From Pelagophyceae sp. CCMP2097 (lineage: Eukaryota; Sar; Pelagophyceae), in contig MU657166.1 of the NCBI GenBank assembly GCA_026770575.1, positions 747,723 to 811,722 of the forward strand: DNA of 64,000 nucleotides, written 5' to 3'. The notes below the pieces were generated by a model. It did not search any database and had not been told where the DNA came from. It saw only the letters and a program-made list of their open reading frames with translations. Both the position numbers and the translations under genes were made by a program. Of this stretch, positions 11,038 to 21,046 are shown in pieces. The number at the start of each line of letters is the position of its first letter. Positions within the stretch are counted from its first letter, which is position 1.

Positions 11038-12730
11038 ATGCAGGGTTCCCTTTCCGTCAATGTGGCTCGCCCCGTATCGGGCTGCTCCCTGCGGCCGCAG
11101 GTGAAGATGCAGCGCGCGGCCAACTGGCCCGCGGACCTGGAAGTCGAGTACCGCTGGCGCTGGCTCCGCGGTTCGCAACGCATCCCGAACTGCGCCGCCC
11201 CCGGCTGCCGCTCCGCGCACGACTACGACCCCGTGGCTTCGGCGCGGCGCGGCAGCGGCCTCCTCTGCGCGCCGTGCTTAAAGGCGCAGCAGCCCCTGGA
11301 GTCGCTGACGTTTTGCTCGGCCCGGTGTTTCGTCGACGCCTGGCCGTGCCACCGAGACAAGCACCGAGGCAGCCGGCCCCGGTCCCAGTCAGACGTCTAC
11401 GACACGGAAGCGGTGCACGGCGCCGCCTACAAGACCGACAAGGACTGGTCCGAGGACAACGAGGCCCAGTGGGAGGCGAGTTTTCGGAAATCCCGTTGTT
11501 GGAGTCTCGCGCCGAACGGACGCTTTCTAGGTGGTCGCCGAGCACACCAACGAATTCACTCCGTCCGAGGGCGACGTGGGCCGGCGGCTGCGCGTGGAGT
11601 GCTACGCCGTCAAGGCGGGGACGTCGGATCTCTTGGGCCGCGGCTTTAAGAAGACGGGCGTGGTCTTGGCGGCGCCAGAGGCGCCCGTGCCGCGGCCGCT
11701 GGCGCCGGCGCCGCAGTACTCGTCGGCGCCGCGCGCCGACGTGCGCGTGGTGTCGTACAACGTCCTCGCTGAAATTTACGCCACGCAGCACGCGTACCCG
11801 TACTGCGAGCGATGGGCTTTAGACTGGCAATACCGCGTCCGGACCGTCGTCCACGAGCTCGTCGCGTCCGACGCCGACGTCCTCTGCCTGCAAGAGGCCC
11901 AGCGCGACCACTACGAACGCGACCTCGAACCTGCTCTGAGGGCAAGGGGCTACGAGGGCTACTTTACGCAAAAGAGCCGCGAGTCGATGGGCGCCGCGGG
12001 CAAGGTCGACGGCTGCGCCGTCTTCTGGAAGGCGCGCAAGTGGCGCCTGAGCGAGCAGCGGAGCGTCTGTTTTAACGACCTGGCCATGCGATCCGCGCAG
12101 AACCTTGGGCTTTCGGGCCACGACGAGCACGCTTTCTTAACTCGATTGGTCAAGGACAACGTCGCGCAGTTCGTCGTGCTGGACGCCTTGGACGTCCGCG
12201 GCCGGCGCGTCTGCGTGGCGAATACGCACCTGTATTCGCACAAGGACTTTCCCGACACCAAGCTCTGGCAGACTTTGGCTTTACTGAGGTCGTTAGAAGC
12301 CTTTGTCAACGGCCGGCCTTTGATCCTCGCCGGCGACTTTAACTCCGGGCCAGAGTCTTCCGTGTACGAGCTGCTGGCGACGCAGGCCGTGGACCCCCGG
12401 CGACCCGAGGTGCAATTCGCCGACGCTCGCAGGCCCGGGGGCGCTTTGAAGATCTTGCCAGACGCGCGCAACATTACGCACCGCCTCCACCTCGCCAGCG
12501 CGTACTTTGCCGTGCAGGGCAAGGAGCCCGCGTTTACGAATTTGACGCGGACCTTCCAGGGCACACTGGATTACATCTGGTACGACCCGCGCGCTTTGCA
12601 GTGCACCGCCGTTGCCCCGATCCCGGACGTATCCGAGCTGACGCACGCCGGCGTCGCGCTGCCCAACGCGCGCCACCCGTCGGACCACGTCATGTTGGTC
12701 AGCGACTTCATTATCACGGCAAAGCAATGA
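11038..12730 (+). CDS. CCR4-type poly(A) deadenylase (EEP nuclease) with Cys-rich N-terminus
   Basis: This is a catalytic subunit of the cytoplasmic CCR4-NOT mRNA deadenylase. The N-terminal part has the plant-CCR4-like Cys/His cluster (CAAPGCRSAHD, CAPC, FCSARCFVDAW). A conserved segment WEVVAEHTNEFTP follows, then the endonuclease/exonuclease/phosphatase domain: VRVVSYNVLAEIYAT, DVLCLQEAQRDHY, VANTHLYSH, LAGDFNSGPESSVY and HPSDHVMLVSDF. These are the metal-binding and catalytic signatures of the family. Exon 1 must end after QWE at 11475 for the protein to match CCR4 relatives. The intron is then 11476-11530 and begins GCGAGT, a GC-AG intron. No leucine-rich repeats are present, as in plant CCR4. 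The gene is divergent from the Hsp70 gene, with 310 bp between starts. Confidence 0.92.
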
Positions 12731-13254
12731 GCCCATCAGTGACCATCACCGCCGTTGAATGGGCGGTCGCCTCGAGCCGCGCCGCCGCAACGCCGCAACG
12801 CCCACCGCGGCGCCGCCGCCAGCCCGCGCGCCGAGGCGCGCGCAGCGGCTGCAGCTGCCCCAGCCCGAAGCGCTTCGGCGCCGCCCCGCTGCCGCACGTC
12901 TGTCCCGACGCACCCGCCGTGCACCGCCGCAATTCATACCACGCGACACGGCACCCCGCCGCCGACCCCCCCCGCATACCCCTCCGACGCGCTGCAGCAA
13001 CGAAGCGTGCCGGAGACCCTCCACGCATTCCGAGTCCGAGAGCGACTCGCCATTTGCGTATAAGAAGAAGGCTACTGTCTGAACCACTACGGCCAAGCGA
13101 GGAAGCAGCTCAGGAGCTTCGGATGACGCACGACCCGGGCCGCTGCTTACAATTGTAACAAGTAAAAACTAGGATTCCTAGGATTCCTATGTAAAAACTG
13201 TTAAAAAACTTCCACGACATTTTGGCGAAGTCGAACACGTTTCAAGTTCATCCC
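12731..13254. other. Intergenic region, no recognised gene
   Basis: This stretch lies between the CCR4 stop and the small membrane protein. It is very GC-rich up to about 13100, with overlapping open frames on both strands that look like composition artefacts. It ends in an AT-rich patch holding the palindrome TACAATTGTA (13148-13157) and two overlapping TAGGATTCCTA units (13170-13189). Confidence 0.5.
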
Positions 13255-13431
13255 ATGGCGGCCATCGACCCAGACTCGCCGGAGGACAACCCGTACGTCG
13301 TGGGCGCGCTGCTCCTCATCGTACTCGGCATGGTGGCGTGCGTGCTGCAGCAGTACTGGGCGTCTTCCAACGCCGCGGAAGCCGAGGCAAAAGAGGCGGA
13401 GCAGAAAGGAAAGGACGCCAAGACCAAGTAA
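13255..13431 (+). CDS. Small single-pass membrane protein
   Basis: A 58-residue protein reads MAAIDPDSPEDNPYVVGALL, a hydrophobic span to about residue 32, then QQYWASSNAAEAEAKEAEQK and a basic tail. One transmembrane helix with a charged C-terminal tail is all that can be seen. Size and layout recall SERP1/RAMP4-like translocon proteins, but no diagnostic motif supports that. An upstream exon is possible because the frame is open upstream of the ATG without another start. The gene is convergent with the hydroxylase gene to its right. Confidence 0.5.
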   Translation: MAAIDPDSPEDNPYVVGALLLIVLGMVACVLQQYWASSNAAEAEAKEAEQKGKDAKTK

Positions 13432-13665
13432 GCGACCCGCTCATGTACATAAAGAACACCCGAGCGACGTGCTTGTTCGACGCACGAAGGAGGGCTGGGG
13501 ACAATCTCGCGACGGATGCTCACTTTCCCACGGTGCACGGCGCACTGGTGGCAAGCTGGAGGGCTGTCTTTTGCTCTGGTGCTGCGCGGGGAAGTGGGGA
13601 AGCTCTGATGCGGGGTCCGAGTATACCATAGTACATCCGGAAAATTAGTCGCACAAAATTGTGTC

Positions 13666-14951
13666 TCATACGGTCGTGAGAACTCGGTCGTCGACGTCGC
13701 TGAGGACGACCGCGGCGGGCGCGGGCTGCCCCGCCGTCGATAAGGCGGCGAGTGGGTCCGTCTCGACAAGTCGCATGCCGGCTTCGGTTTCGATTCGCCG
13801 CAGCGCGTCGCGGGCCGCGCCGTTCTTGGGTCGAATCTGAAAAAACTGGTGGAAGAGCGGCGCCTTGTGGACGTGGTGCGCGTCGTGCGCCTTTGCGCCG
13901 CCAAACACGCGAGGCAGGAGTCGGTGCGACATCCAGGGCAGGTCGTAGCCAGAGTGCGCCTCTGCCAAAAGGTACGTCACCAAAAGGTTGTGCGCGAGCC
14001 TCGAGAGCGGGTGCTTCGGCAGGAAAACGATTCCGGCGGCGGTGAAGACCGGGAGGCGGACGTATCGCTGCACGAGGACGTTGACGATGACCTGCAAGGC
14101 CCCGTCGATGTACGAATGCTGCACTGTCTCCAGCGCTACCAGAGATTTGCCGGCGCGCGCTTCCGGCCGCGCGACGTGGTGCGTGTGGTGGATGCCCTTC
14201 CACCATTTGGGCGCGTTGGCCGAGTGGAACGAGGCGTGCAACGGCGCAAAAGCGAGATCGTACGCGGCGATACCCATCACAATCTCCGTGGCCAGCCGCA
14301 AAAACGACGGGGCCACCAAAGGCAGGGGCGGCTTGACGACGACGAGGTGGAATAAGCGCACCGACGCCATGTAGACGACCAGAGGCAACCACGCACCGAG
14401 CATGCGCTTCACGCCGAGTTGGCCCAACCACTCAAAGGCCGCCACGGGCCTATTGGACGTGTGGCCGGCGCGCAGAGTGGCCCGTCGACTCACGCGTGGC
14501 CGTCGATGCGGAATCGGCGCATGGCGCTCTTGCGTTGAGTTGCCGAGGGCCAGAGCCAGAGATGGATACTGGACCAAAAGACAATCGCCGCCAGAAACCC
14601 AAACGAGGCGACGCCGGCCTCGAGCATGCAGTTGTGCGCGAGCGGCACGGCCAGCACGCTCCGCCAGACGCGGGCGACGGCGGCGTCGGCAAAGGCCGGC
14701 CGCAGCGCGACGCCGCACGTCGCGAGCGCCGCCGCAACTGCGACTTTAGGCACACCTCTGCGCGCCGCCCGGCCGGGCGCCGCGACGTCCGACGGCGCGG
14801 CGCAGAGGACCGGGCTTCGCCGCGCGCAAGGGTGGGCCGCTGCGCGAGCTTTGAGTGTCGACGCGTGCCCGTTTCGCGCAACTGGCGCCACGAGCGCCAG
14901 CGCCGCGCGTCCGCAGACCAGCCAGGCGAGCACCCCTCTCATCCGCCGCAT
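13666..14951 (-). CDS. Fatty-acid-hydroxylase-superfamily di-iron enzyme, organelle-targeted leader
   Basis: Exon 1 (14951-14494) encodes a hydrophobic leader (LAWLVCGRAALALVAPVAR) followed by an Arg/Ala-rich stretch. This resembles a signal plus transit peptide for a complex plastid. The intron 14450-14493 (GTGAGT...CCAATAG, phase 2) joins RIDGHA to PVAAFEWLGQLGVKRMLG. The core has several membrane helices and the three histidine boxes of the superfamily: HASFH, HHTHH and HDAHH. These bind the di-iron centre in sterol desaturases, C-4 methyl oxidases and fatty acid hydroxylases. Substrate not predictable. The C-terminal tail is Ala/Val-rich and unrecognised. Confidence 0.82.
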
Positions 14952-15687
14952 ATACGCAACGAGGCACCGTCCGAGTCACTGCGGCAGGTGGAAAAGAATG
15001 ACTGGGCTACGTTTTTAAAAGTGACTTTTTAAAATGAGGTCCGCCTGGGCTTTTGCCTTCCCTCCGAACTCGTTGCTTGCTTGCTTAAGATCCACCCTCG
15101 TTCCAGTGGAGACTCAGCAGCCTCAGTGGAGTGCATAATAGAAGAAGAAGACTGGCGAAAACACGGCGCTGCGAGACGAACGGTTATTCCCTTTTGGGCC
15201 AGCCCCACCCAGGGTGGATTTTAAGCAAGCAACGGCGGCCTCCGATTTTTCAACGGACCGCTTTTGATTTTCGGGGTCCAATTTTTGAGGACGGCAAATG
15301 GCGAAATGACAAAGTGGCTGGGACCCCCAATAGCCCAGTGCGTCACAAGTACAGTGCTGCTGGTACTTCTTCTATGATGCACTGGGGTCACAATACTTCA
15401 CGATGACGCTTCTAAAAAATTGGCGACCCCAGAGAAATTGACGTGCCACTTCTTCGAATCCGAGTCGCAGAGCCTGATTCTGCTCGGCGTCTGTGCGCAC
15501 CAGGGCGGCACCCGACCCCGAGCGACCGTTCCGGGCTGCGGCGTGGCGGCAGCCCCGGCGGCCGAGTCGCGTCTTTGCCGAGTCGCCGTTGCGAGTCGCA
15601 CACTCGAGTCCGTTGCGAGTCGCACACTCGAGTGCACTCTCGCGCCTCGTCGCCGTCAGAGTCCTTCGTCGGCGCCGCCGCTCCGCA
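14952..15687. other. Intergenic region with inverted dispersed repeat
   Basis: No gene is recognised. It holds a GCTTGCTTAAGATCCACCCT unit at about 15077-15098 and an inverted copy (AGGGTGGATTTTAAGCAAGC) at 15211-15230. A tandem TTGCGAGTCGCACACTCGAG unit occurs near 15590-15635, shortly before the next start codon. Confidence 0.5.
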
Positions 15688-18600
15688 ATGGACGCCGACT
15701 TCTTCGCCGCTTTGGCGGCCCGGTCCGCGCGCCCGCCTCGCAAGTCTGCGGGGGCTAAAGCCGCCGACTTTGCGGCTGCGGAGTCTGCGGGGGCTAAAGC
15801 CGCCGACTTTGCGGCTGCGGAGTCGAAACGGCGCGAAGCCGGCGAGAGCACGGATTCCGACGACGTCGCGCCTAAAAAATACCGGCGTCGACGGCGCGAA
15901 AAAAGCCTCGGCAGCGCCGCGCCGCAAACGATGGACGCCGCGGCGCTGCGCTCGGATGCGCCGCCGCGAACGGCCGTTTGCGCGGACGGCGCCGCGGCCG
16001 CGGCGTTGCAGAACGCCGTCATGCTGGCGAACCGCAGCCACCGGGAGCGCGGGACTTTCTGGCTCTTTGGCTCGGACCCGGCAGTCGTATTTTCCGGCGC
16101 CGCGCCGCGGATCGCAAAGGACGACGCCGTGCGCCTTTGCGGCCTCCTGGCGCCGGAATTGGCCGAAGGCTTCTGGAGCCGCGCCAGGCCGACCGGCGCG
16201 CCCCTCGCCGCGGTGGCGAATGCCGCACCGCCCGCCGAGCCGCGGCGGAAGCGTCGCGCGCCTCCGCGACATCAAGCGGCGCGCCGCTCCGTCTCGCGCC
16301 TCCGCGACGTCGAGCGGCCCGCCGGCGTCGACGTTTTCGGGCGCGACGTTTCCGGGCGCAACTTGCAGAGTGAAGAAGAATTCCCGAGCGAAGCGGCGAC
16401 GGCGCGGGGCCGCGGCGCGGCGCGGCGTTCTCTGTCGCGCGCCCGCCGGGAGCGCCGCCGTCGGAAGCGCCGCAAGCGGTCGCCCAGCAGCTCCTTGTCC
16501 TCCTCCTCTTCCTCCTCGAGCTCGAACGAGGTTTCCGAGCCGCGGAAGAAGCGACGTCGCGGCGCGAAGCGCGTTCCGAAAGGTTCGCCCGCAGAGCCTG
16601 AGGCGGACTCCGCGGAGCCGACCGGCGACGCGGACGCGGGCGACGCACCGCCGCGGGCGGGGGCGGCGGCGCGGGGTCGCGCCGCGCCGCGGAAGCGCAG
16701 CAAGCGGTCGTGCAGCAGCTCCTCGTCCTCGTCCTCTTTCTCGTCGTCCTCGTCGTCCTCCGTCTCCTCCTCCTCGAACGCAAACGACGTCTCCGAGCCG
16801 CGGAAGAAGCGACTTCTCGGCGCGAGGCGCGGCCCAGAACTTGGGCCAAAAGGTGTCGCGCCCGCAGAGCCGGCTGGCGACGTGGACTCCCCGAAGCCGG
16901 CCGGCGACGCCGGCGACGTGGACTCCGCGGAGCCGGCCGTCGACGCCGACGGCGCGGGCTCCCCGGAGCCGGCCGGTGACGCCGGCGACGTGGACTCGGT
17001 GAAGCCCGCCGGCGACGCCGGCGACGTGGACTCCGCGGAGCCGGCCGTCGACGCCGACGACGCGGGCTCGGTTGAGCGGGCCGGCGACGCGAACGACGTG
17101 GACTCGGTGAGGCCGGCCGTGGACCAGGACACGCCGGTGTCGCCCGCAGAGCCAGCAGTTGAGGCGGACTCCGCGGAGCCGGCCGGGGACGCCGACGGCG
17201 CGGACTCCCCCGAGCCGGCCGGCGACCGGGGCGCGCGGGAGCTCGAGCAGGGCGGACGCTGCGGACGCTTTGTCGCAGCGGAGCCTCTGCAAAGCTTCGG
17301 CCGCGTCGCGCCGCACGCGGTGGACGCTACGGTGCTGGACGACGTGGTGCGCTCGGCGGCGCCGTGGACGAACGAGCGGGCCATCGCCGACGGCGCCGTG
17401 GTCGCGTGGCAGACTGGGCTGGTGCCCCGAGTCGGCGCGGGCGGCCGCCAGCCGGCGGTCTCCTTTGACGCCTTCGCTTGCGCGACGGTCCGGCTCGCCA
17501 AGATCGACGCCGTGCGGAAGTGCGGCCTGGCGCCAGAAACGGCCGACCTCCTCTGGAGCCGTGCCGCGCCACCCGCCGTTTCAGCCCTGCCGCCGACCGC
17601 TGTTTCGCCCGCCGTTTCAGCCCTGCCGCCGCCGACGCCGACGCAGCCACGGCTTTCACGGCCGCCACCCCGCTTCGCGTGCCTCCGCGACGTCGAGCGG
17701 CCCGCCGATGTCGACGTTTTCGGGCGCGACGTCCAGAGGGAAGAAGAGGACCGCGCCTTCCGCGAGCCCCGCACGAGCAACTTCCACGGCTGGGGCGCGG
17801 CGGAGTCGCGGGCGGCGGCGGGGGCGCGGGGCCGCGGCGCGGCGCGGTATTCTCCGTCGCGCGCCCGCCGGGAGCGCCGCCGCCGGAAGCGCCGCAAGCG
17901 GTCGCCCAGCAGCTCATCCTCCTCCTCGAGCGCGAACGAGGTCTCCGAGCCGCGGAAGAAGCGAATTCTCGGCGCGAAGCGCGTTCCGAAAGGTTCGCCC
18001 GCAGAGTCGTCAGTTGAGGCGGACTCCGCGGAGCCGGCCGACGACGCGGACTCCGCGGAGCCGGCCGGCGACGCGGACGCGGCACCGCCGCGGGCGGCGG
18101 CGGCGGGGCGGGGCCGCGCCGCGCCGCGGAAGCGCAGCAACAAGTCGCGCAGCAGCTCCTCGTCCTCCTCGTCGTCCTCCTCCTCGAGCGCGAACGAGGT
18201 CTCCGAGCCGCGGAAGCAGCGACTTCTCGACGCGAAGCGCGACCCGAAAGGTTCGCCCGCAGAGCCGGCAGTTGATGCGGACTCCGCGGAGCCGGCAGGG
18301 GACGCCGACGACGTGGACTCGGCGGAGTCAGACTCGGTGGAGCCGGCCGTGGACCAGGACGCACCGGAGTGGCCCCGCGGCCCTGAGGGCGGGCGCTCCT
18401 CGCGGTCGTCGGATGCCTCGGATGCCACGACGGCGAGGTACAGCGACGACGACGACGACGACGTCGAGTATGACCCCGAGTCCGCGGGATCGGAGCGGCG
18501 AGGCGACGATTCCGAATGGCGTGGCGGCGGCGTGCGCGGGCCGGCGGCGGAGGCGGCGTGCTGGTGCGCCGGCGTGGCGGCGTGCGGCTGCGCCGACGCG

Positions 18601-19403
18601 AAGGAGGCGCGCATGGAACACCTCGAAGCGCTCGTCGAAACGCGCGACGCCCGCGTCCTCACTTGAGCCGCCAAACGTGCTTCCCTCTACTCAATGGTAG
18701 GCTCGAGCGCCGCCTCGGCGCCGCGTTTGACGCGGCCGTGTCGGGGGTTTCTTCGCGGTCGCGCGGGGCGGAGCGCGAGGCCGACTTGCGCATTGACCGC
18801 GATGCGGCGGCGGATGCGTGCGGCGAAGCGCTGCGGATCGAGGCCGACTTGCGCATTGACCGCGATGCGGCGGCGGATGCGTGCGGCGAAGCGCTGCGGA
18901 TCGAGGTCGAGGCGCTGCGCTATAACGCCTCGGAGTGGGCGGCGGCGGCCAAGCCGGCGTTGGCGGAAATGGACCGCCTTCGCGGCGACGTGGCCGACGC
19001 CCGGGCCGTCGAGGCCTTCAAAACGACCACCATCGTCCGGCTCCGCGCCGAGCGCAACGCCGCGCGCGTTGTCGCGTCAGACCAGCGCAGGAGAGCGCAA
19101 GCCGCGGGCGCGAAACAGCTTTTAATTGCAGACGACTTGCGAAGCAAGAATGACGACGTGTGCGGAAAGAACGACAGCCTGCGCGCAAAGATCGACGACC
19201 TGCGCGGCAAGAACGCGAGCCTGCGCGGCAAGAACGCCGGCCTTTTCGAAGCGCTCAGCCGCGAGCGCGCGGCGGCGGCGGCGGCGCGCGCGGACTCCGA
19301 GACGACGGCCGCCGAATTGCAGGTCCAGGCAGCAAAAGCGAAGCTCTTCGAGGAAGTCGTCGCGCTGATACGCGCAAAAGCAAAGGCTGCGGGGCGGGTA
19401 TAA
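15688..19403 (+). CDS. Giant low-complexity RS/acidic repeat protein with C-terminal coiled coil
   Basis: An uninterrupted frame from MDADFFAALAARSARPP runs to 18666 and contains two paralogous halves. Each half has a 'DAVR.CGL..E....WSRA' segment, an 'LRDVERPA.VDVFGRDV' segment, an RS/RK-rich block (SRARRERRRRKRRKRSPSSS), a poly-Ser run ending NEVSEPRKKR, and acidic repeats of the type DSAEPAGDADDVDS. The first half is near 16030-16620 and the second near 17450-18080. A second open frame (18701-19403) encodes a coiled coil rich in LRGKNASLRGKNAG. The two can be joined by a phase-2 intron 18564-18700 (GTGCGC...GGTAG). That join is inference, and they may be separate genes. The RS/RK blocks resemble SR-like nuclear proteins. 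No enzymatic domain seen. Confidence 0.55.
15745..15822 (+). repeat. Exact tandem duplication, 2 x 39 bp, in coding sequence
   Basis: Two identical 39-bp units encode SAGAKAADFAAAE twice in the N-terminal part of the RS/acidic repeat protein. Confidence 0.9.
18777..18902 (+). repeat. Exact tandem duplication, 2 x 63 bp, in coding sequence
   Basis: Two identical 63-bp units each encode 21 residues beginning EADLRIDRDAAADACG. The repeat stays in frame and extends the coiled coil by three heptads per unit. Confidence 0.9.
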
Positions 19404-19443
19404 GGAAATGATTACGAGAGCTTCTTCGAGGAAGCCCGTTTGG

Positions 19444-20695
19444 TCACCCCGGGAGCGGCGCGACGTGGCGCAAGACGTCGAGGGGCCCCGATGCGAGTAC
19501 CTTTTCAAACGCCGCGGCGTCGTGGGCCAGGAGGTAGCCGGCGAAGCCCAGGGCGTTGACGTGGATGCCCGCGAAGGACTCTGATTCCCGTCTGGCGAGG
19601 AGCATAAAGTCGTCTGCCACGAGGAGATTGAAATCTTCTTCGGGGGCGAGGCCGACGTGGTCGGATAGCGCGATGAAGGCGCGGAGGAGGGCGTCGCCGT
19701 AGGACCCGTGGAACTCAAAGTCGATGTGAAACGTGGCTCGGGGCGGCAGCCGCAGGACGCCGTGGGAAATTCCGGCAAACGCCCAAAGGTCCCGCACGGC
19801 TGGCCGGAAGGGCGCCGTCGAGGAGAGGAACCAGGGCTCCTCGGGCAGGTTGTCGACTGCGGCGCGGATGGGCGTCCGCGCGCCATCAATAATTTCCGGG
19901 ACGAGTTGAAAGTGGCGATGCAGCTGAGATGCACCCGAAACAGGCCCCGAGTTGAAGAAACCCAGAGCGTGCGACGCTTCGGCGACGCGGTGCAGCGCGT
20001 CGAGGTCGAGCGCCGTCATTTCTGAAGACTGCAACTCGAAACTCGCCGTCACGAGCAGCGCGTGGCCTAATTCACGCGTCCGCGCCGTCGCCAGGCAAAG
20101 GGCACGCACCCGGGATCGTGGCGAACTTGTTGAGGATTACGTTGTAGCGGCCGCCGAAGACGCCTCGGCGCACGACGAGCAAGTCCTCGAGGCTGACGTC
20201 GTCAAACGGGTCGATTTCCAAAGCGCCGGCCATTGGAGCGGGCTTCTGCGACGGGGCAGCGAGGCTGACGACGAAGGGCGCGCCGCCGTCGAGGACCGTG
20301 GCCGCAGTCAGAATGTTCGCGCCTTTCAAAACGCCGGCGGCGGATGCGGCGCGCCCCTTGTCCAGAATCGCGAGGCGGAGGCCTGCAACGTCGGAAACGT
20401 CGGTGTGGGCCGGCGCCGCCGCGAGCAAGGCGCAGTAGAGGACGAAGAGGACCAAGGGGATGCCAAAAGCGTAAGTGGCGGCGGTTCGCCGCTTATGCGT
20501 CCACGTCGCTTCATCCGTCCACGTCGGTTCGGCGCGGGATCCGCTCGTCTCGACGTCCATGGCCTTCATCTCGTCTCGGGCCTCGCCCATCTGCGGCGCG
20601 GATCGCGCCCCGATCCAAAACGCAGACGGCAACGCGCCCGGCTCAGCCGGCATACCCCCACGCATACAAAAAAAAGTCGCGCGATCGCTAAACAT
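19444..20695 (-). CDS. Membrane-anchored Ap4A phosphorylase / ATP adenylyltransferase family protein
   Basis: Exon 1 (20695-20110) encodes an N-terminal region with one strong hydrophobic span (AFGIPLVLFVLYCALLAAAP). The family N-domain follows, ending YNVILNKFATIPG. The intron 20067-20109 (GTGCGT...AATTAG, phase 1) restores IPGHALLVTASFELQ. Exon 2 carries the HIT-superfamily catalytic motif NSGPVSGASQLHRHFQLVP (HxHxQ) and the C-terminal domain (DFNLLVADDFMLLARR, INALGFAG-like VNALGFAGYLL). The family splits diadenosine tetraphosphate by phosphorolysis. The membrane anchor is unusual for it. The start codon is uncertain because several in-frame ATGs precede the hydrophobic span. Its 3' end is 40 bp from the convergent repeat gene. 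Confidence 0.83.
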
Positions 20696-21046
20696 GCGAC
20701 GACATTATTATTATTGTAGGAATTCCTAGTAGGAATTCCTAGCTATAGGAATTCCTAGATCTAACTGTTCATCCCGAGGTTTGTGCCTCTTTCTGAACAA
20801 ACGCCACACGCCATGACTTGCCCTGAATTTCGCGCGAGGGGTCGGGAGAGCCTACGGTACCGAGTCCTCAACAAGGCCCATTCTCCTTCCCTTAACGCAT
20901 CCTATGCAGCCGACGGGGTCTGCGGCACGGATGCCATGCCGAAGCAAGGTCGTTCAAAAGTCTTTGGAGACGGTTCAAAATTAACTTGGCGCTCCTTCAA
21001 GTTGTGCATCGGCCTTTGCGCGTTGGCCCTCGCGCGCTGGCGGCCT
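20696..21046. other. Intergenic region with three perfect TAGGAATTCCTA palindromes
   Basis: No gene is recognised between the two minus-strand genes. The palindromes at 20717-20728, 20730-20741 and 20746-20757 stand out in an AT-rich patch just upstream of the Ap4A phosphorylase start. Confidence 0.6.
20717..20757. repeat. Cluster of three 12-bp palindromes
   Basis: TAGGAATTCCTA occurs three times without mismatch within 41 bp. Related 11-mers (TAGGATTCCTA) occur at 7671-7681 and twice at 13170-13189. Confidence 0.85.

Noticed and set aside
16272..18674. An 800-residue open frame on the minus strand opposite the RS/acidic repeat protein
   Set aside because: It is Ser/Ala/Gly-rich antisense of GC-rich repeats. 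The plus-strand reading gives coherent duplicated motifs and sensible charged blocks.
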